Shown in pieces: positions 16,879 through 25,643 of a DNA stretch of 64,000 nucleotides (position 1 is its first letter; every line of letters begins with the position of its first letter). The stretch covers positions 434,001 through 498,000 of the forward strand of contig OY282370.1 of assembly GCA_958295745.1 (NCBI GenBank), given 5' to 3'. Below the pieces are notes generated by a model. It did not search any database. It saw only the letters and a program-made list of their open reading frames with translations, and was not told the DNA's origin. The position numbers and the translations under genes were made by a program. This DNA comes from an uncultured Acidimicrobiia bacterium (GTDB lineage: Bacteria; Actinomycetota; Acidimicrobiia; Spongiisociales; Spongiisociaceae).

Positions 16879-17903
16879 GGCGCGGCGCCCGGAACGGCGG
16901 TCTGCTCGGGAAAGAAACAGGCGCTCAGGCCGCTCCCGGGGAGGCGGTGTTCCAGCCGGGGGGTTTCGCTCCCGCAGCGCTCCTGGGCCTTCCAGCAGCG
17001 GGTGCGGAACCTGCAGCCCGAAGGCGGATCCATAGGGCTGGGAACATCCCCCTCCAACAGGATGCGGCGCCGCTCGGCGCGGGACAAAGGCTCCGGTACG
17101 GGCACCGCCGATACCAGCGCCTGGGTGTACGGATGGGAAGGCCGGTCGAACACCTCCTCCCGTTTGCCCCACTCCACTATCCGGCCCAGATACATCACCG
17201 CCACCCGTTCGCACACGTGCCGCACCACCGACAGGTCGTGGGCGATGAACAGATAAGCCAACCCCAGCTCGTTTTTCAGCTCGATGAGAAGGTTGATGAT
17301 CTGGGCCTGGATGGATACGTCCAAGGCCGAGACCGGCTCGTCCAGCACCAGCAGTTTGGGCCGTAGCGCCAGCGCCCGGGCGATGCTGATCCGCTGCCGC
17401 TGGCCTCCCGAGAACTCGTGGGGGTATTTCACGGCGTCGCCGGGGTCGAGCCCCACCAGCTCCAACAATTCCGCCGCCCGCGCCCGGCCGGGGCGGCCGC
17501 CCTCGTGGACCAGCAAAGGCTCCGTCACGATGTCCCCCACCTTCATACCGGGGTTGAGGGAGGCGAAAGGATCCTGGAAAACGATCTGCATGTTGCGGCG
17601 GATGGGGCGCAGCTCCCGGCGGCCCAGATCGGTGATGTCCCGCCCCATGAACACGATCCGGCCGCTGGTGGGGGACAGAAGCCGCATGATCAGCTTGGCC
17701 ACCGTGGACTTCCCGCACCCCGACTCCCCCACCAGCCCCAGAGCCTCGCCCTCCGATATCGAGAAGCTCACCCCGTCCACCGCCCGCAGCCGCCGGCGGC
17801 GGCCCATGACACCCTCCATCCTGACGGGGTAGTGCATCACCGCGTCCTCCACCCGCACCAGGCTTTCGCGCGCCGTACCTGCGGGGCTGCCGTTCGAGGT
17901 CAT
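16875..17903 (-). CDS. ABC transporter ATP-binding protein, OppF/DppF-like, orphan
   Basis: 342-aa ATPase. Walker A is GESGCGKS (59-66), the Q-loop lies in IVFQDPFASL, the signature is FSGGQRQRIS, and Walker B is LLVLDEPVSALD. The C-terminal extension CRFRTRCWKAQERC is diagnostic of the oligopeptide/dipeptide/nickel (and some sugar) importer ATPases. Normally such a gene sits with OppA, B, C and D. None of these is in the window on either side; the gene is followed by a coupled mutarotase, which hints at a sugar or oligosaccharide substrate. The ATG start has GGGAC upstream. Confidence 0.85.
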   Translation of the reverse strand: MTSNGSPAGTARESLVRVEDAVMHYPVRMEGVMGRRRRLRAVDGVSFSISEGEALGLVGESGCGKSTVAKLIMRLLSPTSGRIVFMGRDITDLGRRELRPIRRNMQIVFQDPFASLNPGMKVGDIVTEPLLVHEGGRPGRARAAELLELVGLDPGDAVKYPHEFSGGQRQRISIARALALRPKLLVLDEPVSALDVSIQAQIINLLIELKNELGLAYLFIAHDLSVVRHVCERVAVMYLGRIVEWGKREEVFDRPSHPYTQALVSAVPVPEPLSRAERRRILLEGDVPSPMDPPSGCRFRTRCWKAQERCGSETPRLEHRLPGSGLSACFFPEQTAVPGAAP

Positions 17904-17939
17904 CGTCCCGCAGGCTAGCCGTCCTTCCCACAGAGATGA

Positions 17940-17956
17940 GGCCGCACCGTGCGGCC
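17940..17956. promoter_or_regulatory. 17-bp palindrome between divergent genes
   Basis: GGCCGCAC-C-GTGCGGCC is a perfect inverted repeat with 8-bp arms. It lies midway in the 124-bp gap between the minus-strand OppF-like gene and the plus-strand TPP-enzyme operon. The position suits an operator controlling one or both directions; no regulator gene is adjacent. A chance GC-rich palindrome cannot be excluded. Confidence 0.35.
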
Positions 17957-18027
17957 ACTCGGCGTCGCGGCTCGTACCGGCCGGCGGACGCAGGTGTACA
18001 CTCCACCCGGGCGACAGGAGCTGCGAA

Positions 18028-19794
18028 ACGAACCACCCGACCACCACCATCACCGGCGCCGCCGCCCTCGTCCGAGCCTTGGAGCAGGAAGGGATAGACA
18101 CGGTATTCGGGCTGGTCGGCCACGGCAATCTAGCCTTCGTAGACGCCCTACAAGACAGCGAGACCATCGAGTACGTGTCGGTGTTCCACGAGCAGGTGGG
18201 CGCCCACGCCGCCGACGCATATTTCCGGGCGGGGGGGCGCATCGCCGTGATGACCACCACCGTGGGGCCGGGCTTCACCAACCTGATGACCGGACTGGGG
18301 GACGCCCTGTTGGATTCGTCGGCCATGGTGGTGATCGCGGGCGGCATGCCCAGCGCCTATGTGGGGAAGGAACCCCTCCAAGAGCTCTCCTACTCGATCG
18401 ACAACGCCCAGCTGGACATCGCCCGGCCCCTGACCAAGAGGGTCATCCAGGCCGCCCACCCCGCCGAGCTGGCCAACCAGTTACACAGGGCGGTGCGGTT
18501 CGCCAAGACCGGATGTCCGGGCCCGGTGGTGCTGCAGGTTCCGCTCGACTTCTTCTCGGCGTGGGTGGCGCCGCCCGCCGCCCGCCCCTTGGCCCGGCAG
18601 GGGCGCAGCGGCCCCGACTCCGCCGAGGTGGAGAAGGCCGCCGACCTGATCGCCGGGGCGGAGCGCCCATTGCTGTACGCCGGAGGCGGAGCGGTGATCT
18701 CGGGCGCCTCGGGCATCCTCACCCATATGGCCGACCGGTTCGGACTGCCGGCGGCCACCACCATGAGCGGCCAAGGCGCCGTCGCCGAGGACCATCCGCT
18801 GGCCGTGGGGTTCACGGGAGTGGTGGGGACCCGGCCCGGCAACCACGCCGCCCGGCGGGCCGACCTGCTGGCCGCGGTTGGCACCCGTTTCCCGGAGATG
18901 GACTGCAACAACTGGCGTCCGGATCATTTCACGGCGATCCCGCCCGGCCGGTTGATCCACATCGACATCGACCCCAACCAGATCGGCAAGATCTATCCCG
19001 CCGACGCCGCCCTGGTGGGAGACGCCCGCCGCTCACTCGAGGAGCTGGCGGCGGCTCTGGAGGACCGAATCGACAGCGGCGCTCGGTGGCGGGAATGGCG
19101 GGAGGAGCTGGCGCGCGAGAAGCAGACATGGAACGACGATCTCCGAGCGGTCCGCACCACCCCCAGCTTCCCGTACGAGCCCGCCTACCTGGCGACCCTC
19201 CTGCGGGACCTCCTGCCGAAGGAGACGATCCTGGTAACGGGGGTAGGCATCCGCCACGCCATCGGACAGCACTTTCCCTTCCTGGAGGAACGCACCCAGA
19301 TCGTGGCCAGCGGATTCGGGACGATGGGCCAGGAGGTGGCCGCCCCGATCGGGGTGCGCCTCGCCCGGCCGGACGCCCCGGTGGTTGCCCTGGTCGGCGA
19401 CGGAGCGGTGATGGCCTGCCTGGCGGCGCTTCCCACCGCGGTTGCGGCCGGTATCCACGCCGTGTGGCTGATCGCCAACAACACCGGATACGCCTCCATC
19501 GCCCTGTACCAGACCAAGCACTACGGGCGCGACGCCGGCACCTACTTCAAGGACGCCGAAGGGGTGCCTTTCGACTTGGACTACACGGCCTTCGCCCGAT
19601 CCTTCGGCGCCCGGGCGGAGCGGGTGACGGACCCGGACGACCTGCCTGGCCTCCTGTCCAAGGCCCTCGAAGAGCGGGGTGTCTGGATGCTGGAGCTGCC
19701 GGTTACACCCACCCCCCGGATCATCGGGTCGGGGCATTGGGACGTGAACGACATCCTGGCGGGGGGCGCCGAAAAAGCCCGTCCGCCGACCTGA
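18028..19794 (+). CDS. Thiamine-diphosphate-dependent enzyme (acetolactate synthase/benzoylformate decarboxylase-like)
   Basis: 588-aa three-domain ThDP enzyme (PYR, central and PP domains). Catalytic Glu is E55 in VFHEQVGAH; the ThDP/Mg motif is GDG (VGDGAVMAC) followed by NN in LIANNTGY. Reactions in the family are 2-oxoacid decarboxylation or C-C ligation. No ATG/GTG start fits. The conserved N-terminus TTTITGAAALVRALEQEG is read from codons upstream of the first TTG (18079). An AGGAG at 18016-18020 sits 7 nt before an in-frame ACG at 18028, taken here as the start. The alternative is a truncated start at 18079 or a sequence error. First gene of a five-gene operon. Confidence 0.8.
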   Translation, partial: TNHPTTTITGAAALVRALEQEGIDTVFGLVGHGNLAFVDALQDSETIEYVSVFHEQVGAHAADAYFRAGGRIAVMTTTVGPGFTNLMTGLGDALLDSSAMVVIAGGMPSAYVGKEPLQELSYSIDNAQLDIARPLTKRVIQAAHPAELANQLHRAVRFAKTGCPGPVVLQVPLDFFSAWVAPPAARPLARQGRSGPDSAEVEKAADLIAGAERPLLYAGGGAVISGASGILTHMADRFGLPAATTMSGQGAVAEDHPLAVGFTGVVGTRPGNHAARRADLLAAVGTRFPEMDCNNWRPDHFTAIPPGRLIHIDIDPNQIGKIYPADAALVGDARRSLEELAAALEDRIDSGARWREWREELAREKQTWNDDLRAVRTTPSFPYEPAYLATLLRDLLPKETILVTGVGIRHAIGQHFPFLEERTQIVASGFGTMGQEVAAPIGVRLARPDAPVVALVGDGAVMACLAALPTAVAAGIHAVWLIANNTGYASIALYQTKHYGRDAGTYFKDAEGVPFDLDYTAFARSFGARAERVTDPDDLPGLLSKALEERGVWMLELPVTPTPRIIGSGHWDVNDILAGGAEKARPPT

Positions 19795-19795
19795 G

Positions 19796-20788
19796 ATGAC
19801 CGCCGCCGAGGCAAGGGCCGCGATGACCGCACCCGGGCTGATCCGAACCGTATTGGGGGACGTGCCGCCCGAACCTTGGGGCATCACCAACGCCCACGCC
19901 CATCTGGTGGGCGGGGCGGACACATCCAAACCCCCCTTCGACACCACCGACGCCGCCGAGCTGATCATGACCATCGAGGACAGCCTGCCCGAGCTGGAGG
20001 AGTTCGCCCGGGCCGGGGGGTTCTGCCTGGTCGATCTGACCCCCATGGGAATGGGGAGGGATCCCGACGCTCTGGTGCGGGCCTCCCGGGAAACCGGAGT
20101 CCACATAGTCGCGGGCGCCGGCATCTACCACGAAGCCCACCATCCCGAGGCGATCGCCGGCCTGGACGAGGACCGGATCGCCGGGATGATCGTCCGGGAG
20201 ATCACCGAAGGGATGGACGGAAGCGGCGTGCGGGCCGGAATAATCGGTGAGCAGGGCACCTTCACCGGGCCGATGACCGAACGCGAGAAGACAGTGTTCA
20301 GAGCCTCGGCGCTGGCCGCCCTCGAGACCGGGGCCGCGGTCACCACCCACACCCATCTGGGCCGCAACGCCCTCGACCAGATCGACGTGCTCACCTCGCA
20401 GGGCCTCCCTCCCGACCAGATCGTCATCGGGCATCTGGACGACGGGGAACCCGACCTGGATCTGATCCGGGAGATCATCGCCCGGGGCGCATGGGCCCAG
20501 TTCGACGACATCGGCTACGAGTACTACACCGAGCGGCTCGAGATACAGATGACCACCGACGTCGTCCGGGCCCGCAAGCTGGCCCGGCTGGCCGAGGAGG
20601 GCTTGTGCGATCAGGTGATCCTCGCCAGCGACTTCGGCATGCAGCGCCATCTGCGCGCCAGGGGCGGGCCGGGGTTGGTGGTGCTGGCCGACGGATTCCG
20701 CAAGACCGCCCTGGCGGAAGGAGTTCCGGTCGAGATACTGGACCGATGCATGATCGACAATCCGGCGACTGTCCTGACCATGAAGTGA
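19796..20788 (+). CDS. Phosphotriesterase-like amidohydrolase, tandem copy A
   Basis: 330-aa TIM-barrel metal hydrolase of the phosphotriesterase family. Ligands visible are H34-A-H36, a bridging Glu in IIGEQGT (in place of carboxylated Lys, as in one branch of the family), His in THTHLG, His in IGHLDD and Asp in ASDFGM. Natural members are mostly lactonases or related ester/amide hydrolases; true organophosphate hydrolysis is uncommon. The ATG lies one nucleotide after the preceding TPP enzyme's stop; an in-frame ATG nine codons later is also possible. The next gene, a close paralogue, overlaps its stop. Confidence 0.83.
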   Translation: MTAAEARAAMTAPGLIRTVLGDVPPEPWGITNAHAHLVGGADTSKPPFDTTDAAELIMTIEDSLPELEEFARAGGFCLVDLTPMGMGRDPDALVRASRETGVHIVAGAGIYHEAHHPEAIAGLDEDRIAGMIVREITEGMDGSGVRAGIIGEQGTFTGPMTEREKTVFRASALAALETGAAVTTHTHLGRNALDQIDVLTSQGLPPDQIVIGHLDDGEPDLDLIREIIARGAWAQFDDIGYEYYTERLEIQMTTDVVRARKLARLAEEGLCDQVILASDFGMQRHLRARGGPGLVVLADGFRKTALAEGVPVEILDRCMIDNPATVLTMK

Positions 20789-21786
20789 GGCCCTCCTCCC
20801 CTGCCTCCCCGGGCCTCTCGCGAGGCGTGATCCGTACGGTGCTGGGCGATGTGGCCGCCTCCCCTTGGGGACCGACCAATTCCCATGCCCATCTGGTGCT
20901 CGGTGTGGAGGAACAGGAGGATGCGGACCGGCGCCGGGCGGCGGATCTGTACGCCGACCACACCCTCTCCCTCGATGACACCCTGCCCGAGCTGCGGTCC
21001 TTTGCCGCGGCGGGCGGGTTCTGCCTGATCGATCTGACCCCGATGGGGTTGGGGAGGAACCCCGACGCCCTGGTGCGGGCTTCGGAGGAGACCGGAGTCC
21101 ACATCGTGATGGGCGCCGGCATCTACCACGAACCCTTCCACCCTGACCGCATCGCCGACCTGGACGAAGACCGGATCGCCGGGATGATCGTCCGGGAGAT
21201 CACCGAGGGGGTGGACGGAAGCGGCGTGCGGGCCGGCATCATCGGCGAGCAGGGCACCTACCAAGGCCCGATGACCCAACGCGAAAAGGTCGTGTTCAGA
21301 GCCTCGGCGCTGGCCGCCCTCGAGACCGGAGCGGCGGTGTCTACCCACACCTACCTGGGCCGCAACGCCCTCGACCAGATCGACGTTCTCACCTCGCAGG
21401 GACTCGCCCCGGACCGGATCGTCATCGGACACCTCGACGACGCCGAACCCGACCTCGACCTGATCCGGGAGATCACCGCCCGGGGCGCCTACGCCCAGCT
21501 CGACGGCATCGGCTACGAGTACTACACGGAGACCCTCGGCATCCAAATGACCACCGACCGGGTCCGGGCTAGGGCTCTCCGCCGGCTGGCCGAGGAAGGT
21601 CTGGCCGACCGCATCATCACGGCCAGCGACTTCTGCCGGAAACGGCATCTGAAGGTGCGGGGCGGGCCCGGCCTCGCCCATCTCCTCACCGGATTCCGCC
21701 GTCTGGCCGAGGAGGAAGGCGTGCCCGCCGAGGTTCTCGACCGGTGCATGATCACCAATCCGGCCCGGCTCCTGGAGATGGTGTGA
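20785..21786 (+). CDS. Phosphotriesterase-like amidohydrolase, tandem copy B
   Basis: 333-aa paralogue of the preceding gene with the same ligands: HAH in TNSHAHL, Glu in IIGEQGT, His in THTYLG, His in IGHLDD and Asp in ASDFCR. It differs by a roughly 10-residue insertion just after the HxH strand (GVEEQEDADRRRAADLY), which would alter the substrate entrance. The GTG start at 20785 overlaps copy A's stop (GTGA); GTG at 20827 is an alternative. Long stretches are nearly identical to copy A at the DNA level, so the pair arose by recent duplication or is kept alike by gene conversion. Confidence 0.8.
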   Translation: MRPSSPASPGLSRGVIRTVLGDVAASPWGPTNSHAHLVLGVEEQEDADRRRAADLYADHTLSLDDTLPELRSFAAAGGFCLIDLTPMGLGRNPDALVRASEETGVHIVMGAGIYHEPFHPDRIADLDEDRIAGMIVREITEGVDGSGVRAGIIGEQGTYQGPMTQREKVVFRASALAALETGAAVSTHTYLGRNALDQIDVLTSQGLAPDRIVIGHLDDAEPDLDLIREITARGAYAQLDGIGYEYYTETLGIQMTTDRVRARALRRLAEEGLADRIITASDFCRKRHLKVRGGPGLAHLLTGFRRLAEEEGVPAEVLDRCMITNPARLLEMV

Positions 21787-23399
21787 CCGCCATACCCGAC
21801 GGAGGGGACGCGGTGGTCTCGGCCCTGCGGGACTGCGGCGTAACCACCGTCTTCGGCATCCCGGCCAGCTACACGATCGAGGTCTACGATGCGCTGGCCA
21901 GGCAGGGCGGGATCCGCTCCATAACGGCGCGCAACGAGCAGGCGGCCGCTTTCATGGCCGACGGTTACGCCCGGCGTTCGGGCGAGCCGGGGGTGGTGAT
22001 CGTCACGGGAGGCCCCGGCCTCGGAAACGCCGTAACCGGACTGCAGACCGCCTACGCCGACTCCTCGCCGGTGGTGGTCATCGCCAGCGACCACGATCCG
22101 GCCCGGCGGGCGGCCCATCCGGTGGGGCTGCCCCATGAGGCACTCGACCAGGAAGGGCTGGCGAAGGCCGCCGGCGCCCTCGTGGTGCGGGCGGACGACC
22201 CCGGATCGGTCGAGGGGGCGGTGACCGAAGCCCTGGCCGCCTGCCGCCGCGGACGACCCCGGCCGGGGGTGGTATTGATCGGCCGAAGCGCCCTCGAAGC
22301 CCCCCGGTCCCCCGATCCGGGTGCCGGAAAGCCCCAGATTTTCACGCCTCCCGCTTCCACGCCTCCGGCGGTCGGATCCGAGGACTTGCACCGGGTAGCC
22401 GAGCTGCTTCGCTCGGCGGTCAACCCGGTGGCGGTGGTCGGCGCCGGGGTGGTGCGGGGCGGGGCCTGCCGGGAGCTGGCCCGCTTCCTGGCCCTGACCG
22501 GCCTGCCGGCGGTGACCACCGCACCGGGCCGCCACGCGGTCGAACGGACGGCGGGCTGGATGGGTCTGCTACCCGACCCCGGCGCCCGGGCCTTGGTGGA
22601 GCAGGCCGATGTGGTGCTGGCCCTCGGAACCAGCTTCGGCAGCGCCTCCACCGCCGAATGGACCATGCGAATCGACGGCGCCCTGATACACATCGACATC
22701 GATCCTGCCTCTCTGGGACAGCATTACCGAGCCGACCTGGCCCTCCGGGCCGATGTCCGGTCCTTCCTGACCTCCCTCATCGAGGTCGCGGCCTCTCTCC
22801 CCGGCCTCGGACCTCCCCGCCCCCGTCCGCCCTCCCCGGCGCCGGTTTCGCATCCCTGGATCGATCCCATCGAGGCGGCCCTCCCCGCCCGGGGCGTCAC
22901 CATCTGCGGGGATGTGACTATGGCCTCGCATTGGATACCCCGCGCCGTGTCCCTGGGGCCGGAGCGCAGGCTGTTCACACCCTGGAACTTCATGACCCTC
23001 GGGTGGGCCTATGCGGCCGCCCTCGGCGTGCAAGCCGCCGCCCCCGGCGACGCGGTGCTGGCGGTGATGGGCGACGGCGGGGCCCTGTTCACCATCGGGG
23101 AGCTGGCCGCGGCCGTCGAACACCGGCTGGCGGTCTGCCTGCTGGTCTTCAACAACCGTTCCTACGGGATCATCGCCGAGCTCCAGGACCGGTTCCGCGG
23201 CGGGAGGCGGTTCGGGGTGGATCTCGAGCAACCCGACTTCACGGCGGCGGCCCGGGCCTTCGGTATGCGGGCCGAACAGGCGGCCACCCCTGAGCAGCTC
23301 GAGGAGGCGTTGAGGCGTAACATCGGGGCGGGCGAACCCGGCTTGGTCGAGGTCCGCGTCGATATAGAAGACCTGAGCGTCGATTCGGCCCATCTATGA
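21783..23399 (+). CDS. Second thiamine-diphosphate-dependent enzyme
   Basis: 538-aa ThDP enzyme of the same superfamily as the 18028 gene but only distantly similar. Catalytic Glu is E52 in ARNEQAAAFMADGYAR; the cofactor motif runs from MGDGGALF to NNRSYG. The GTG start overlaps the stop of hydrolase copy B (GTGA, 21783-21786) and has GGAG close upstream. Two ThDP enzymes around two hydrolases suggest sequential handling of a 2-oxoacid or aldehyde intermediate. Acetolactate synthase, sulfoacetaldehyde acetyltransferase or benzoylformate decarboxylase-type chemistry cannot be told apart here. No acetolactate synthase small subunit is adjacent. Confidence 0.82.
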   Translation: MTAIPDGGDAVVSALRDCGVTTVFGIPASYTIEVYDALARQGGIRSITARNEQAAAFMADGYARRSGEPGVVIVTGGPGLGNAVTGLQTAYADSSPVVVIASDHDPARRAAHPVGLPHEALDQEGLAKAAGALVVRADDPGSVEGAVTEALAACRRGRPRPGVVLIGRSALEAPRSPDPGAGKPQIFTPPASTPPAVGSEDLHRVAELLRSAVNPVAVVGAGVVRGGACRELARFLALTGLPAVTTAPGRHAVERTAGWMGLLPDPGARALVEQADVVLALGTSFGSASTAEWTMRIDGALIHIDIDPASLGQHYRADLALRADVRSFLTSLIEVAASLPGLGPPRPRPPSPAPVSHPWIDPIEAALPARGVTICGDVTMASHWIPRAVSLGPERRLFTPWNFMTLGWAYAAALGVQAAAPGDAVLAVMGDGGALFTIGELAAAVEHRLAVCLLVFNNRSYGIIAELQDRFRGGRRFGVDLEQPDFTAAARAFGMRAEQAATPEQLEEALRRNIGAGEPGLVEVRVDIEDLSVDSAHL

Positions 23400-24880
23400 A
23401 CCAGGAACCCCCCGATCAACGACAACGGCCCAGCGAGACCGACTCACAGAGTGATATGGATGAGAACGAAAGCGCCCGCCGCACCCCGGCCGGCGCCGTG
23501 ACCGATCTTGGCGCCGTGACCGATCCTTACAGAGATGCCGGCGTTCCTCAGCTGCCGAAGCTGATAACGGAGGTTCCCGGCCCTAAGTCCCGGGACCTGT
23601 TCCGCCGGGACCAGACATTGCTGGCGGCCGGCGGCTCCGCCGGATCTCTATGGTCGGAGCTGGCCGTGAGCGAAGGGCGCGGGGCCATGATCCGCGACGC
23701 GGACGGCAACTGGCTGCTCGACGCCTGCGCGGGCACGGTGGTCATGAACCTGGGCCACGGACATCCGGCGGTGGCGGAGGCGCTCGGCGCACAGGCCGGG
23801 AGGCTGACCCACTTCTACGATTTCGCCACCCGGATCCGGGGCGACTTCGCAGAGGCCCTCCAAGGCGTGCTGCCGCCTTCCTTAGAGGCCTTCCACTTCG
23901 CCAATTCCGGGAGCGAGGCGGTGGAGGCGGCCCTGCGGATGGTGAGGTCGGCCACCGGCCGCCACGAGGTGATCGCCTTCCACAACGCCTTCCACGGACG
24001 GACCCTGGGCGCCCTGTCCCTTACCACCGGGGCAGGCCGGGAGGGTCTCGGCCCGCTGCTGTCGGGGGTCTTCCACACCCCGGCGCCCGACCCGTCGGCG
24101 ATGCCGGACATGGACGAGGCGGAGCGCGTCGAGGCGTGCACGCGGCATCTCGAGCGCCTGTCGTCGCAGCTGCTCACCGGACCGCCCGCCGCGGTCATAA
24201 TCGAACCCCTTCAGGGGGCGGGCGGAATGATCCCCATCCCGGCCGGTTTCCTGGAACGGCTGCGGGCATTCTGCGACCATACCGGGGCGCTGCTGGTGTT
24301 CGACGAGATCCTCACCGGCGGGGGGCGCACCGGGCGCATGTGGGCGTTCGAGCACTCCGGGGTGGTTCCCGACCTTCTCCTGGCGGGTAAAGGGATCGGC
24401 GGGGGCTTCCCGATCGGTGTGATGGCCGGCCCGCGCGATGTCATGGACGCCGGCCCCGGCGCCCTGCCCACCCACAACAGCAGCACCTTCGGCGGCAACC
24501 CCCTCGCCTGCGCGGCCGGGCTGGCCGCCCTCACCGCCATGCTGGACGAGGGGCTGGTGGAGAACGCCGCCCGGGTGGGCGCCCACCTGATGGAATCCCT
24601 GCGGCGGCGCCTGGCGCCCCGCCGCGGCGCGGCTGACGTGCGCGGCCTGGGACTGGCGATAGGGGTGGAGCTGGTCACAGGCCGGGCCTCCCGCACCCCC
24701 GCCCCGGAAGATTTCATACGGGCGGTTCTCAGAGGCCTGCTGCGCCGAGGTGTGGTGATCTCCAGCACCGGCCCGGTGATGAGGATCACCCCTCCCCTAT
24801 GCCTGACCGTCCCGCAAGCCGATTACATAGCCCGAGCCTTGGACGAGACCTTGGCGGAACTGGAGCTAACCGACCCCTGA
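23396..24880 (+). CDS. Class III PLP-dependent aminotransferase
   Basis: 494-aa fold-type I aminotransferase of the omega-amino acid/4-aminobutyrate group. Cofactor phosphate loop is GSE (172-174), D303 lies in VFDEILTG, and the Schiff-base lysine is K332 in LLLAGKGIGGG. The N-terminal ~50 residues are a low-complexity hydrophilic extension not expected in the family. The ATG overlaps the previous stop as ATGA. As last gene of the operon, it probably moves an amino group from a terminal amine (GABA, beta-alanine, taurine or similar) to a 2-oxoacid. Confidence 0.83.
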   Translation: MNQEPPDQRQRPSETDSQSDMDENESARRTPAGAVTDLGAVTDPYRDAGVPQLPKLITEVPGPKSRDLFRRDQTLLAAGGSAGSLWSELAVSEGRGAMIRDADGNWLLDACAGTVVMNLGHGHPAVAEALGAQAGRLTHFYDFATRIRGDFAEALQGVLPPSLEAFHFANSGSEAVEAALRMVRSATGRHEVIAFHNAFHGRTLGALSLTTGAGREGLGPLLSGVFHTPAPDPSAMPDMDEAERVEACTRHLERLSSQLLTGPPAAVIIEPLQGAGGMIPIPAGFLERLRAFCDHTGALLVFDEILTGGGRTGRMWAFEHSGVVPDLLLAGKGIGGGFPIGVMAGPRDVMDAGPGALPTHNSSTFGGNPLACAAGLAALTAMLDEGLVENAARVGAHLMESLRRRLAPRRGAADVRGLGLAIGVELVTGRASRTPAPEDFIRAVLRGLLRRGVVISSTGPVMRITPPLCLTVPQADYIARALDETLAELELTDP

Positions 24881-24920
24881 AAACGCCGAGACCGAACCCA
24901 GCCGAGACCCGGAAGTGTGC

Positions 24921-25535
24921 GTGAAGCGCAAGGCCCTCCCTGCGATTGTCTTGGTGATCGCCTGTCTGGGCGGGGCATGCGGGGGCACCGGCTCGGCGGT
25001 CTCCTCCTCGACCCCGCCGACATCTACCTCTACCTCTACCTCCCGACCGCCGACTGCGGCAACATCTCCAACCACGTCGGCGCCAACAACATCGGCGGCC
25101 AACACGACCTTCCTCCCGTCCGGCGGCGACGGCGCGCCGAGCGAGGATATGCAGGAATGCAACCGGTTCACCATCCTGCTCGATCGGTTCGTGTTCAACC
25201 GCCTGCAGCCGATAGTGGACGAGGCTTCCGAGCTGCTGCATTCTCCGTCTGAAGACACCGACGGGGGTCCCGGCATCGCGGGCGGCCTGTTCCGAGCGGC
25301 CGATCAAGTGGAGAGGCTGGTCGAAGAGATCGACCGGATGGGCGTCCCTCCCCGGGAGGCGGTGGACCTGCTGCTCTCGATCCGGGAAGCCGTCCAGCAC
25401 TACGCGGCGGGGTTCGAGAAGGGAGGACGGGGATGGGAGTCGGGGGATATCGACCTGATACGGGAAGCACAGTCCGACATCCGGGAAGCCGGACAGGTGC
25501 TCGGTTCTTTCTTCGGATGGGATCTCTGCGGCTGA
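24921..25535 (+). CDS. Hypothetical lipoprotein
   Basis: 204-aa protein of unknown function. A positive N-terminus (MKRK) and hydrophobic stretch end in a lipobox, VIAC at 12-15 (CLGGAC a few residues later is an alternative). A low-complexity Thr/Ser/Pro linker (about 25-65) follows, then a helical domain of about 140 residues with regularly spaced hydrophobics. It should be membrane-anchored and surface-exposed. The GTG at 24921 is preferred to one two codons earlier because GGAA lies about 8 nt upstream. It follows the aminotransferase by 40 bp and may be separately transcribed. Confidence 0.65.
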   Translation: MKRKALPAIVLVIACLGGACGGTGSAVSSSTPPTSTSTSTSRPPTAATSPTTSAPTTSAANTTFLPSGGDGAPSEDMQECNRFTILLDRFVFNRLQPIVDEASELLHSPSEDTDGGPGIAGGLFRAADQVERLVEEIDRMGVPPREAVDLLLSIREAVQHYAAGFEKGGRGWESGDIDLIREAQSDIREAGQVLGSFFGWDLCG

Positions 25536-25643
25536 GCGGAGTTGACCCTGAAACGGCCGGCGGGGGGCTCCGGCGGGTAAGGTCGTATATCGACAGTTCT
25601 GACAGCACAGCATCGATACCCCCGCAGCGTTGCAGGAGGGAAC

